A stretch of DNA of 60,467 nucleotides from Streptomyces sp. NRRL WC-3618 (GTDB taxonomy: Bacteria > Actinomycetota > Actinomycetes > Streptomycetales > Streptomycetaceae): the NCBI RefSeq assembly GCF_001280005.1, contig NZ_LGDW01000360.1, forward strand, positions 1 through 60,467, written 5' to 3'. This document shows, piece after piece, positions 18,606 through 26,693 of the stretch. Each line of letters begins with the position of its first letter. Positions within the stretch are counted from its first letter, which is position 1. A program made the translations under genes and the position numbers. The notes under the pieces were generated by a model. The model searched no databases, was not told where the DNA came from, and saw only the letters and a list, made by a program, of their open reading frames with translations.

Positions 18606-20201
18606 CTATTCCGTCTCCCGGAACGCCGCCGCCTCCTCGAGGTCCAGCCGTCGCAGCAGCGTCCGCAGCATCTCGTCGTCGATGTGGCGCCCGTCGCGCA
18701 GCCGCACGAAGACCTCCCGTTCCGTGCTGATCATCTCCCTGGACAGCCGCCGGTACGTGTCGTCCACCGTCTCGCCGCTGACGGGGTTGACCGAGCCCAG
18801 ACGTTCCCAGACGGCGTTCTGGCGGCGTTCCAGCACCGAGCGCAGCCGATCGGCCAGCGGGGGCGGCAGTGCGTTGCTTTCGTCGTCCAGCAGGCCCTGG
18901 AGGCGCTGCTGGGCCGCCCTGGACGCCTGCGCCTGGGCGTTCGCCTCCGCAAGCGTCTCGGCCTGCGCGTCCCGCCCGGGCAGCTTCAGCAGCCGGATCA
19001 GCGGGGGCACGGTCAGGCCCTGGACGACCAGCGTGCCGATGACCGTCGTGAAGGTCAGGAAGAGGATCAGGTTCCGTTCCGGGAACGGCTCGCCGCCCTC
19101 CACCGTGAGCGGGATCGAGAAGGCGATGGCCAGCGAGACGACCCCCCGCATCCCGGCCCAGGAGATGACGAACGCGCCCTTCCAGGTCGGGTTCGGCTCC
19201 CGTTCCCTGATCCGCGCCGACAGCAGCCGGGGCACGAACGTCCCCGGGTACACCCAGGCGAACCGGGCGAGGACGACCACGAGGAAGACGGCGAAGGCGT
19301 ACCAGGCGGCGTCGACACCCTCGTACGCCCCGAGGCCCTTCAGGACGACCGGCAGTTGCAGCCCGATCAGGGCGAAGACCGCCGATTCGAGAACGAAGGC
19401 GACCATTTTCCAGACCGCCTCCTCCTGGAGACGGGTCGCGAAGTCGACCTCCCACGCGCGATGTCCCAGATAAAGCGCCACGACCACCACCGCGAGGACC
19501 CCGGAGGCATGCACCGCTTCGGCGACGGCGTACGCCGCGAACGGGATGAGCAGGGACAGCGTGTTCTGCAGCAGCGCTTCCCGCAGGTGAGTGCGCAGCC
19601 AGTGGATCGGCACCATCAGGATCAGCCCGATCCCGATGCCGCCGACCGCCGCGCGCAGGAACTCACCTATCCCGCCCGCCCAGGTCGCGCCCGCTCCCAC
19701 GGCCGCCGCGAGGGCGACGCGGTACGCGGTGATCGCGGTGGCGTCGTTCACCAGGGACTCGCCCTGGAGGACGGTGGTGACCCGCGACGGCAGCCCGACC
19801 CGGCGGGCGACCGCCGTGGCCGCGACGGCGTCCGGCGGTGCCACGACCGCGCCGAGCACCAGCGCGGCGGGCAGCGGCAGCCCGGGCACGATCAGATAGG
19901 CGGCCCAGCCGACGACGAGCGTCGCGAAGAGCACGTAGCCCACCGACAGCAGTGCCACGGGTCGCAGTTGCGCGCGCAGATCGAGGTACGAGCTGTCGAC
20001 GGCGGCCGTGTACAGCAGTGGGGGCAGCATCAGCGGCAGGACGACATGCGGGTCGAGGGCGTAGTCGGGCACCCCGGGGACGTACGAGAAGACGAGGCCG
20101 GCCGCGACCAGCAGCAGCGGGGGCGGGACGGGGGTGCGGCGGGCCGCTGCGGCAATGGCGGCGCTGCCCGCGACCAGCAGGAGCAGTGGCATCACATGCA
20201 T
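18606..20201 (-). CDS. CPA1-family Na+/H+ antiporter
   Basis: A 531-residue membrane protein exchanging Na+ (or K+) for protons. About twelve hydrophobic segments precede a roughly 120-residue cytoplasmic C-terminal domain rich in Arg/Glu and predicted coiled coil. The exchanger motifs are APPDAVAATAVARRVGLP and LQGESLVNDATAITAYRVAL (ND pair), plus SWAGMRGVVSLAIAFSIP. ATG 20201 (MHVMPLLLLV) is chosen; the frame runs far upstream across the divergent zinc-finger gene without coding sense. Confidence 0.93.
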   Translation of the reverse strand: MHVMPLLLLVAGSAAIAAAARRTPVPPPLLLVAAGLVFSYVPGVPDYALDPHVVLPLMLPPLLYTAAVDSSYLDLRAQLRPVALLSVGYVLFATLVVGWAAYLIVPGLPLPAALVLGAVVAPPDAVAATAVARRVGLPSRVTTVLQGESLVNDATAITAYRVALAAAVGAGATWAGGIGEFLRAAVGGIGIGLILMVPIHWLRTHLREALLQNTLSLLIPFAAYAVAEAVHASGVLAVVVVALYLGHRAWEVDFATRLQEEAVWKMVAFVLESAVFALIGLQLPVVLKGLGAYEGVDAAWYAFAVFLVVVLARFAWVYPGTFVPRLLSARIREREPNPTWKGAFVISWAGMRGVVSLAIAFSIPLTVEGGEPFPERNLILFLTFTTVIGTLVVQGLTVPPLIRLLKLPGRDAQAETLAEANAQAQASRAAQQRLQGLLDDESNALPPPLADRLRSVLERRQNAVWERLGSVNPVSGETVDDTYRRLSREMISTEREVFVRLRDGRHIDDEMLRTLLRRLDLEEAAAFRETE

Positions 20202-20295
20202 CGGTTTCGGCCCACTCTCGTCTCCCCCACCCTGGTTCTTCGCGCTCTCCGGCTTTCCGCGCGGCTTTCCGCACAGCCGTCGTAACCTGGCAATC

Positions 20296-20556
20296 ATGAA
20301 ACAGTGCACGCATGCCGACGCGCTGCCGCTCCCGGAACCAGAGCCCAAGAACGAGACCTGTCCGGAGTGCCTGGCGGCCGGTACCCACCCGGTGCAGTTG
20401 CGCCTGTGTCTGGACTGTGGCCATGTCGGCTGCTGCGACACCTCGCCGATGCGCCACGCGACACAGCACCACAAGGAAACGGGGCACCCGGTGATGCGGA
20501 CCTTTGAACCCGGCGAGAGCTGGCGCTGGTGCTTCGTCGATCACGTTCTCGTCTGA
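20296..20556 (+). CDS. UBP-type (ubiquitin-hydrolase-like) zinc finger protein
   Basis: An 86-residue protein made almost entirely of a ZnF-UBP fold: CTHADALPLPEPEPKNETCPEC, LRLCLDCGHVGCCDTSPMRHATQHHKETGHPVM and the terminal WRWCFVDHV. In eukaryotes this domain binds free ubiquitin C-termini; actinobacteria have no ubiquitin, so the ligand here is unknown. ATG 20296 has no ribosome-binding site in front, suggesting a leaderless message. It is divergent from the antiporter. Confidence 0.9.
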   Translation: MKQCTHADALPLPEPEPKNETCPECLAAGTHPVQLRLCLDCGHVGCCDTSPMRHATQHHKETGHPVMRTFEPGESWRWCFVDHVLV

Positions 20557-20888
20557 ACGCGGAAACCGTACATCGGTGCGTCCGCGGCTCCGCACCCGCG
20601 TGAGCAGGGGCATTGGTGACCGAGGGCGTACTCGTGTGACTCTGGATCCGGACGGTTCGACCGTCTGACGTCTGGGTACGTCAACCCGGCGCGCGCTCTT
20701 CCCAATTGGGCCCGCAGACCCCTAGCCACTGTGCGTATACATAGGTTTACTATGAGTGACAGCAAGGGGCTGGGGTCCCGGGGACAGGAAAGTCCAGGGC
20801 GCGGTAGCGTCACCGCTGAACCACGTACGCGTTACCCGGGGGGCGACCCTCGGCCCCCGAAAGAGCTTGTACCACCTTGGAGGTGAGG
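20557..20888 (+). other. 332-bp intergenic region upstream of prsH-sigH
   Basis: No gene is supported. It contains the SigB/SigH-type promoter candidate listed separately (20654-20679) and an AT-richer stretch GTGCGTATACATAGGTTTAC at about 20732-20751 that may be a second promoter. Multiple promoters are known for sigH in S. coelicolor. Confidence 0.5.
20654..20679 (+). promoter_or_regulatory. Candidate SigB/SigH-type promoter
   Basis: GGTT (20654-20657), a 16-base spacer and GGGTAC (20674-20679) fit the Streptomyces SigB-group consensus GNNT-N14-16-GGGTAC/T. It lies about 210 bases upstream of the anti-sigma gene, consistent with autoregulation of the sigH operon. Assigned by pattern only. 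Confidence 0.5.
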
Positions 20889-21302
20889 GTGTCCCAGTTC
20901 GCAGGCGAGCCCGCGACCCAGGACTTCGTAGAAGTCCGGCTGCCGGCCGCGGGTGCCTACCTGTCGGTGCTGCGTACGGCCACGGCCGGACTCGCGGCCC
21001 GTTTGGACTTCACCCTCGACGAGATCGAGGACCTGCGCATCGCAGTGGACGAGGCCTGCGCGATCCTGCTTCAGCAGGCCGTGCCCGGCTCCGTACTCAG
21101 CTGTGTGTTCCGGCTGATCGACGACTCCCTGGAGGTCACGGTCTCCGCCCCGACCACGGACGGTCACGCCCCCGCGCGCGACACCTTCGCCTGGACCGTC
21201 CTGTCGGCCCTCGCGGGCCAGGTCGACTCGACCGTCGCCGAGGACAAGACCGTGTCGATCAGTCTCTACAAGAAGCGCGGCGCGGGACCCGGGCCGGCGT
21301 GA
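20889..21302 (+). CDS. prsH: Anti-sigma factor of SigH (RsbW-like ATP-binding protein)
   Basis: A 137-residue GHKL-fold protein predicted to hold SigH inactive until stress. The N-box is LRIAVDEACAILLQQAVPG; an ATPase core follows (LEVTVSAPT, then FAWTVLSALAGQVDS). The start GTG 20889 sits five bases after GGAGG. Its stop codon overlaps the sigH GTG by four bases, giving coupled synthesis of sigma and anti-sigma. Named after the S. coelicolor prsH/ushX gene at the same position; the partner-switching antagonist is not encoded in this window. Confidence 0.88.
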   Translation: MSQFAGEPATQDFVEVRLPAAGAYLSVLRTATAGLAARLDFTLDEIEDLRIAVDEACAILLQQAVPGSVLSCVFRLIDDSLEVTVSAPTTDGHAPARDTFAWTVLSALAGQVDSTVAEDKTVSISLYKKRGAGPGPA

Positions 21303-22426
21303 GGAACGGGGACGGGCCGGTGCGGGACGAAGAACGCGGCACACGGGAGCTGCCCGCGGCGGGCAGCGGTGGCCCGGACGGGCCACGGGACATGGCGGAC
21401 GCCGGCTCCGGCGTCGCCGGTATCTCCGGCATCCCCGAGCAGGCCCGGCCGCACCCGGAGGACGACTCCTCGGAGGCCGGCTTCATGGACGACGGGCAGC
21501 TGGATCGGGATGGTGCCGTGCAGAGTGCGCCCCTGGAAGGGCCAAGTGAGGTCTCCCCTGTGCGCGCCGACGCGCGGACCGGGGGAGGGTCGACGGGCGG
21601 GACGATGAGCGAGCACGAACGAGACGACGCGCAGGGCGCACAACGGACGGTGCAGGCCACACACCACTCTCCGACGGACCGCAGTGGGGCGCGCGCGCTC
21701 TTCTACGAGCTGCGCGCACTGCCGGACGGCAGCGTCGAGTACGCGGAGCTGCGCAACCGGCTGGTCCGTATGCACCTCCCGCTGGTCGAGCACCTCGCGC
21801 GCCGCTTCCGCAATCGCGGTGAGCCGTTGGACGACCTGACCCAGGTCGCGACCATCGGTCTGATCAAGTCGGTCGACCGCTTCGACCCGGACCGCGGCGT
21901 CGAGTTCTCGACGTACGCGACCCCGACGGTCGTCGGTGAGATCAAGCGGCACTTCCGGGACAAGGGCTGGGCGGTCCGGGTCCCGCGCAGGCTCCAGGAG
22001 CTGCGCCTCTCGCTCACCACGGCGACGGCGGAGCTCTCGCAGCTCCACGGCCGCTCCCCCACGGTCCACGAGCTGGCCGAGAAACTGGGCATCTCGGAGG
22101 AGGAGGTCCTGGAGGGCCTGGAGTCGGCCAACGCCTACTCCACGCTGTCCCTGGACGTGCCCGACACGGACGACGAGTCCCCGGCGGTCGCGGACACGCT
22201 GGGCTCGGAGGACGAGGCGCTGGAGGGCGTCGAGTACCGCGAGTCGCTCAAGCCGCTCCTCGAGGATCTCCCGCCCCGGGAGAAGCGGATCCTGCTGCTG
22301 CGTTTCTTCGGCAACATGACCCAGTCGCAGATCGCGCAGGAGGTCGGCATCTCCCAGATGCACGTCTCCCGTCTACTGGCCCGGACCCTGGCCCAGCTGC
22401 GGGAGAAGCTGCTGGTCGAGGAGTAG
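21299..22426 (+). CDS. sigH: SigB-group stress-response sigma factor SigH
   Basis: Alternative sigma factor of the SigB/SigF group for osmotic stress and morphological development. From GTG 21299 (overlapping prsH) it has 375 residues. About 120 residues form an acidic, apparently disordered extension before the sigma core: region 2 RNRLVRMHLPLVEHLARRF...DDLTQVATIGLIKSVDRF, region 3 near LSLTTATAELSQLHGRSPT, region 4.2 MTQSQIAQEVGISQMHVSRLL. A second start, ATG 21605 behind GGGAGG, would give 273 residues. S. coelicolor makes several SigH forms, so both may be used. Confidence 0.94.
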   Translation: MRNGDGPVRDEERGTRELPAAGSGGPDGPRDMADAGSGVAGISGIPEQARPHPEDDSSEAGFMDDGQLDRDGAVQSAPLEGPSEVSPVRADARTGGGSTGGTMSEHERDDAQGAQRTVQATHHSPTDRSGARALFYELRALPDGSVEYAELRNRLVRMHLPLVEHLARRFRNRGEPLDDLTQVATIGLIKSVDRFDPDRGVEFSTYATPTVVGEIKRHFRDKGWAVRVPRRLQELRLSLTTATAELSQLHGRSPTVHELAEKLGISEEEVLEGLESANAYSTLSLDVPDTDDESPAVADTLGSEDEALEGVEYRESLKPLLEDLPPREKRILLLRFFGNMTQSQIAQEVGISQMHVSRLLARTLAQLREKLLVEE

Positions 22427-22443
22427 GAGCAACCCTTACGGGC

Positions 22444-22890
22444 TTACTCCTGTGCGCGGCCGGGCCCCCGGATCCCGAGGGCCCGGGTCGTCTCCTGGTT
22501 CACCAGCAGCACCAGTGCGGTGACCGCCACGACACCCAGCGCGATTCCGCCGGGAATGGCCATGCTGTCGGCCTGGAGCAGGTTGAAGGCGACGGGCAGC
22601 GCCATGATCTGGGTGATGACGGCGGGCCCCCGGCTCCAGCCGCGCCGCCCCAGCAGCCCGCGCGCGGCGAGCAGCGGCAGCAGCGCGAGCACGATCAGCG
22701 TGACGCCGCCGGTGACGGCCTGCTGCCGGTCGTCCGGATCGCCTGTCATCCCTCGTACGAGGATGAAGGCCCCGCCGACCACCAGGGCGAGTCCCTCCAG
22801 GGCGGCGAGTACGGCCGCCGCGGTCAGCCGCAGGGGACGCGGCCCCGTCGAGTCGAGGGTTTCGGGGGCGGGTGTCTGCTCAGCGCTCAC
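22444..22890 (-). CDS. Small polytopic membrane protein
   Basis: A 148-residue protein with four predicted transmembrane helices (about LTAAAVLAALEGLALVVGG; VTLIVLALLPLLAARGLL; AVITQIMALPVAFNLL; GIALGVVAVTALVLLV). GTG 22890 begins VSAEQTPAPETLD; no clear ribosome-binding site, so it may be leaderless. It converges on sigH with only 17 bases between stops. Conserved beside sigH in Streptomyces from memory; function unknown. Confidence 0.82.
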   Translation of the reverse strand: MSAEQTPAPETLDSTGPRPLRLTAAAVLAALEGLALVVGGAFILVRGMTGDPDDRQQAVTGGVTLIVLALLPLLAARGLLGRRGWSRGPAVITQIMALPVAFNLLQADSMAIPGGIALGVVAVTALVLLVNQETTRALGIRGPGRAQE

Positions 22891-23010
22891 CCCTGAAGGG
22901 TAGCCCTGGGTGCGGAGCGCTTCGGGGGGCGTGCGGTCCTTCACCCGCGACCCGGTGCGCGCTGGTTCGCGCCCCTCATTCCTTACTGATCCCTCACCTG
23001 CCTTAGGGCG

Positions 23011-23032
23011 GGGTACCACCCAGTAGGTACCC
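23011..23032. promoter_or_regulatory. Inverted repeat GGGTACC-N8-GGTACCC
   Basis: A perfect 7-bp inverted repeat with 8-base loop ends nine bases before the lipid-kinase ATG. It could be a repressor operator overlapping the promoter or an mRNA hairpin covering the translation start. Confidence 0.6.
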
Positions 23033-23040
23033 TGCTTCGC

Positions 23041-24009
23041 ATGCGTGCACTTCTCGTGGTCAATCCGGCGGCTACCACCACAAGCGCACGTACGCGCGAT
23101 GTGCTGACCCACGCTCTCGCGAGCGAGATGAAACTCGAGGCGGTCACCACCGAGTACCGGGGCCACGCGCGGGACCTCGGCCGGCAGGCGGCGGACAGCG
23201 AGGACATCGACCTGGTGGTCGCCCTCGGCGGCGACGGGACGGTCAACGAGGTCGTGAACGGCCTCCTGCACAACGGACCCGACCCGGACCAACTGCCCCG
23301 CCTCGCCGTGGTCCCCGGCGGCTCCACGAACGTCTTCGCGCGCGCCCTCGGTCTGCCCAACGACGCCGTGGAGGCCACCGGTGTCCTCCTGGACGCCCTG
23401 CGCGAGGAGCGCGAGCGCACGGTGGGCCTCGGTGTCGCGAAGGGCACCCCGGGCACCGAGGACGAGTCCGTGCCGGAGCGCTGGTTCACGTTCTGTGCCG
23501 GCCTGGGATTCGACGCCGGTGTGATCGGCCGGGTGGAACAACAGCGGGAACGGGGACGGAAATCCACACATTCCCTTTACCTGCGTCAGGTTCTGCGCCA
23601 ATTTCTGGGTGAGGCGAATCCCCGGCACGGCATGATCACCCTCGAGCGGCCCGACGCGGACCCGGTGACGGATCTGGTGCTGTCCATAGTCTGCAACACG
23701 TCCCCTTGGACGTATCTGGGCAATCGTCCGGTGTACGCGTCGCCTAAGGCTTCGTTCGATACCGGGCTCGACGTACTCGGTCTCAGTCGTATGTCGACGG
23801 GTGCGGTTGCCCGGTATGGGGTGCAGTTGCTCACTTCGTCCCCCGAGCGGGGACCCCAGGGCAGGCATGCCACCTCCCTGCATGACCTGACGGACTTCAC
23901 CTTGCATTCGAAGGTTCCCCTGCCCCTCCAGATGGACGGCGACCACCTGGGACTGCGAACGAGCGTGACGTTCACAGGCGTACGCCGTGCACTGCGTGTG
24001 ATTGTGTGA
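23041..24009 (+). CDS. Diacylglycerol kinase family lipid kinase
   Basis: A 322-residue DAGK-catalytic-domain kinase (YegS/DgkB/LCB5 group) that phosphorylates a membrane lipid. Motifs: MRALLVVNPAATTTSART, nucleotide loop VVALGGDGTVNEVVNGLL, PGGSTNVFARALGLP, and the C-terminal metal/substrate region FCAGLGFDAGVIGRVE. It sits next to wblE, an arrangement recalled as shared with mycobacteria. The exact lipid is unknown. Confidence 0.92.
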   Translation: MRALLVVNPAATTTSARTRDVLTHALASEMKLEAVTTEYRGHARDLGRQAADSEDIDLVVALGGDGTVNEVVNGLLHNGPDPDQLPRLAVVPGGSTNVFARALGLPNDAVEATGVLLDALREERERTVGLGVAKGTPGTEDESVPERWFTFCAGLGFDAGVIGRVEQQRERGRKSTHSLYLRQVLRQFLGEANPRHGMITLERPDADPVTDLVLSIVCNTSPWTYLGNRPVYASPKASFDTGLDVLGLSRMSTGAVARYGVQLLTSSPERGPQGRHATSLHDLTDFTLHSKVPLPLQMDGDHLGLRTSVTFTGVRRALRVIV

Positions 24010-24329
24010 GCGGAACGGGCTAAAGTCCTTCCACTCGAACGTTTAGGCCAGGGTCCACCCCATGGAAGTACGGCTGTGACTGAGCCGACACCGAGGAATC
24101 AAAAAAAACTTTCCGGTAGGGGTTGTATCCGCCGCTGAGGTTTGCGAGTCTCTAAGTGGCGCTCGGGACGGCCCGCAACACCGGCCACCACAGAGAGCCA
24201 GAACCCCTCCTCACTTCAACAGGACCACATCAGTCCATCTGATGATCGGCCCTTCACTTGTTGAGGGATTCGTGAAAGCGTTCACATTCACAAGCAACGT
24301 GCATGTAATACCAAGGAGAGGTAGCAGCC
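24010..24329 (+). other. 320-bp wblE leader/promoter region
   Basis: No gene is seen. Notable are an A-tract (about 24101-24108), unusual for this genome, and a palindromic GTGAA-AGCG-TTCAC at 24272-24285. The wblE ribosome-binding site AAGGAGAGG lies close to the ATG. The transcript leader could be long. Confidence 0.5.
24272..24285. promoter_or_regulatory. Palindrome GTGAAAGCGTTCAC upstream of wblE
   Basis: A near-perfect inverted repeat 45 bases before the wblE start. Its GTGA-N6-TCAC shape resembles a BldD-type half-site pair, but other helix-turn-helix regulators bind similar sequences. Assignment is tentative. Confidence 0.4.
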
Positions 24330-24587
24330 ATGGACTGGCGTCACAACGCCGTTTGCCGCGAGGAAGACCCCGAGCTCTTCTTCCCCATCGGCAACACCGG
24401 TCCTGCGCTGCTGCAGATCGAGGAAGCCAAGGCCGTCTGCCGCCGCTGCCCCGTAATGGAGCAGTGCCTGCAGTGGGCGCTTGAGTCCGGCCAGGACTCC
24501 GGCGTCTGGGGTGGTCTCAGCGAGGACGAGCGCCGTGCCATGAAGCGTCGCGCCGCCCGCAACCGGGCCCGCCAGGCAACCGCCTGA
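24330..24587 (+). CDS. wblE: WhiB-family iron-sulfur regulator WblE
   Basis: An 85-residue WhiB1-type transcription regulator. Four conserved cysteines (Cys9, Cys37, Cys40, Cys46) bind a [4Fe-4S] cluster; the GVWGG turn is at 58-62 and the DNA-binding tail ERRAMKRRAARNRARQ closes the protein. WhiB1 proteins bind the principal sigma factor. The start ATG 24330 follows GGAGAGG. Placement next to a PdtaS-like kinase and a lipid kinase matches mycobacterial whiB1 as recalled. A strong terminator follows. Confidence 0.96.
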   Translation: MDWRHNAVCREEDPELFFPIGNTGPALLQIEEAKAVCRRCPVMEQCLQWALESGQDSGVWGGLSEDERRAMKRRAARNRARQATA

Positions 24588-24702
24588 CAACCCACCCCGC
24601 TAACAGCCTGAGCTTGGCGGCGCGTACAGCGAGTACGCATCTCCCGCCCCCGAGCCGCAGCGCGCAGTACCCGATGCGCATAGCATCAGCGCGAACAAGC
24701 AT

Positions 24703-24737
24703 ATGAGCCCCGGACCGTTCCATGGTCCGGGGCTCAT
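24703..24737. terminator. Terminator between wblE and the histidine kinase gene
   Basis: A perfect 14-bp stem (ATGAGCCCCGGACC with complement) and 7-base loop, 115 bases past wblE and 45 bases before the 3' end of the convergent kinase gene; useful in both directions. Confidence 0.85.
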
Positions 24738-24782
24738 CGCTGTGCCGGGTCCGAGTCCGGTGCGCGGACTACGGACCACGGA

Positions 24783-26249
24783 CTACTTGCTGGCGCGCAC
24801 CGGGATGTCGAGGATCACCTGCGTACCCCGCTCGGGCGCCGGCACCATGTCGAACGTGCCGCCCAACTCCCCCTCCACCAGCGTCCGTACGATCTGCAGG
24901 CCGAGGTTGCCCGAGCGGTGCGGGTCGAAGCCCTCGGGGAGACCGACGCCGTCGTCCTGGACGGTCACGAGGAGGCGGGACTCCTTGGTCGTGCCGCCGC
25001 GGACCGCCGAGACCTCGACGGAGCCGGTGTCGCCCGGTCCGAAGCCGTGTTCCAGGGCGTTCTGCAGGATCTCGGTCAGCACCATGGAGAGCGGGGTGGC
25101 GACCTCCGCGTCCAGAATGCCGAAGCGCCCGGTGCGCCGGGCGGTGACCGCGCCCGGCGAGATCTCGGAGACCATCGCGAGGACACGGTCGGCGATCTCG
25201 TCGAACTCCACGCGTTCGTCCAGGTTCTGGGAGAGCGTCTCGTGCACGATCGCGATGGAGCCCACCCGCCGTACGGCTTCTTCCAAAGCCTCGCGCCCGC
25301 GCTCCGACTCGATACGCCGGGCCTGGAGGCGCAACAGGGCGGCCACCGTCTGGAGGTTGTTCTTGACGCGGTGGTGAATCTCCCGGATGGTCGCGTCCTT
25401 GGTGATCAACTCGCGCTCGCGGCGGCGCAGTTCGGTGACGTCTCGGAGCAGGACGAGTGAACCGATGCGGGTGCCCTTGGGCTTGAGGGGGATGGCGCGG
25501 AACTGAATGACCCCTTCGGGGGACTCGATCTCGAACTCGCGTGGCGCCCAGCCGCTGGCGACCTTGGAGAGCGCCTCGTCCACCGGCCCCCTGGACGGGG
25601 CGAGTTCGGCCGTGGTCACGCCCAGGTGATGGCCGACGAGGTCGGAGGCGAGGCCGAGACGGTGGTACGCGGACAGCGCGTTGGGCGAGGCGTACTGGAC
25701 GATGCCGTCGGCGTCGAGCCGGATCAGTCCGTCGCCGACCCGCGGCGAGGCGTCCATGTCGACCACCTGGTTCGAGGAGGGGAACGATCCGGCGGCGATC
25801 ATCTGGGCCAGGTCGGAGGCGCTCTGGAGATACGTCAGCTCCAGGCGGCTCGGGGTCCGGACGGTGAGGAGGTTGGTGTTGCGGGCGATGACCCCGAGGA
25901 CGCGCCCTTCCCTGCGCACCGGGATCGACTCGACGCGCACGGGGACCTCTTCGCGCCATTGCGGGTCGCCCTCGCGCACGATCCGGCCCTCGTCCAGGGC
26001 GGCGTCCAGCAGGGGGCGGCGGCCACGGGGGACGAGGTGGCCGACCATGTCGTCCTGGTACGAGGTCGGGCCCGTGTTCGGCCGCATCTGGGCGACCGAG
26101 ACGTAGCGCGTGCCGTCGCGGGTGGGAACCCACAGGACGAGGTCGGCGAAGGACAGGTCGGAGAGCAGTTGCCACTCCGACACCAGCAGGTGCAGCCACT
26201 CCAGGTCGGAGTCACTGAGCGCGGTGTGCTGGCGTACGAGTTCGTTCAT
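24783..26249 (-). CDS. pdtaS: PdtaS-like sensor histidine kinase (HisKA_2 type)
   Basis: A soluble 488-residue kinase without transmembrane segments. A GAF-like domain (about 25-145), a PAS domain (about 170-280, GLIRLDADGIVQYASPNALSAYHRLG), the HisKA_2 box ATIREIHHRVKNNLQTVAALLRLQ with phospho-histidine, and an ATPase domain (ILQNALEHGFGPG, VQDDGVGLPEGFDP, GNLGLQIVRTL) are visible. In mycobacteria PdtaS phosphorylates the ANTAR RNA-binding regulator PdtaR; no ANTAR gene lies nearby here. ATG 26249 is chosen; ATG 26288 is possible. A DasR-type operator lies about 310 bases upstream. Confidence 0.9.
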   Translation of the reverse strand: MNELVRQHTALSDSDLEWLHLLVSEWQLLSDLSFADLVLWVPTRDGTRYVSVAQMRPNTGPTSYQDDMVGHLVPRGRRPLLDAALDEGRIVREGDPQWREEVPVRVESIPVRREGRVLGVIARNTNLLTVRTPSRLELTYLQSASDLAQMIAAGSFPSSNQVVDMDASPRVGDGLIRLDADGIVQYASPNALSAYHRLGLASDLVGHHLGVTTAELAPSRGPVDEALSKVASGWAPREFEIESPEGVIQFRAIPLKPKGTRIGSLVLLRDVTELRRRERELITKDATIREIHHRVKNNLQTVAALLRLQARRIESERGREALEEAVRRVGSIAIVHETLSQNLDERVEFDEIADRVLAMVSEISPGAVTARRTGRFGILDAEVATPLSMVLTEILQNALEHGFGPGDTGSVEVSAVRGGTTKESRLLVTVQDDGVGLPEGFDPHRSGNLGLQIVRTLVEGELGGTFDMVPAPERGTQVILDIPVRASK

Positions 26250-26288
26250 GGAGGGCACGTGTGCGAGCGTACCCGCCGGTTCGGACAT

Positions 26289-26693
26289 GGCCGGAAACCG
26301 CGGCTGGCGGAAGGGCTCGAAGAGGCCCGGAAACACCCGCGGGCCGCGGCGCCTGAGAGGGACCCTCAGCCCTCTCGGCACCGCAGCCCGGAGCAGCAAC
26401 GGCCGTGGGGTGTGCGGTCCCAAGCGGCCGATGGATGAGGAGCCGGCGCAGTCAGGGCAGAGAGCCCCGGTTCCTCGATCCGTCCTCCTGTGCGGGGAAG
26501 ACGGAGGCTCTGGTCGTACATACAGTTGATCGCGCGTGCGCGTCTCTCCGCATTGTGGACTAGACCACAGGTGGTGTCCATGCGCGGAGAGTGTTCGCCG
26601 CTGTGGCTTTGCGTGCGGTTCGGATACCCGAGGGTCGCCCGTTGGCACTACTCGGACGTCCCAGCATCCTCCGTGCAGCCTAGCCTTGTTGGT
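26289..26693. other. ~405-bp region upstream of pdtaS
   Basis: No gene is recognised between the kinase start and the TetR remnant. The region carries the DasR-like palindrome at 26556-26567 and is probably the pdtaS promoter region. Confidence 0.5.
26556..26567. promoter_or_regulatory. Candidate dre (DasR-responsive element) upstream of pdtaS
   Basis: TGGACTAGACCA within TGTGGACTAGACCACA differs at one position from the dre core TGGTCTAGACCA and is identical to the core found upstream of dasR at 33717-33728. It lies 307 bases from the pdtaS start codon. Confidence 0.6.

Noticed and set aside
17841..20285. A plus-strand open frame of 814 codons across the PLP enzyme and antiporter genes
   Set aside because: It is the frame-shifted and antisense shadow of two well-supported genes; it is Arg/Pro/Ser-rich with no motif, as expected for high-GC noise.
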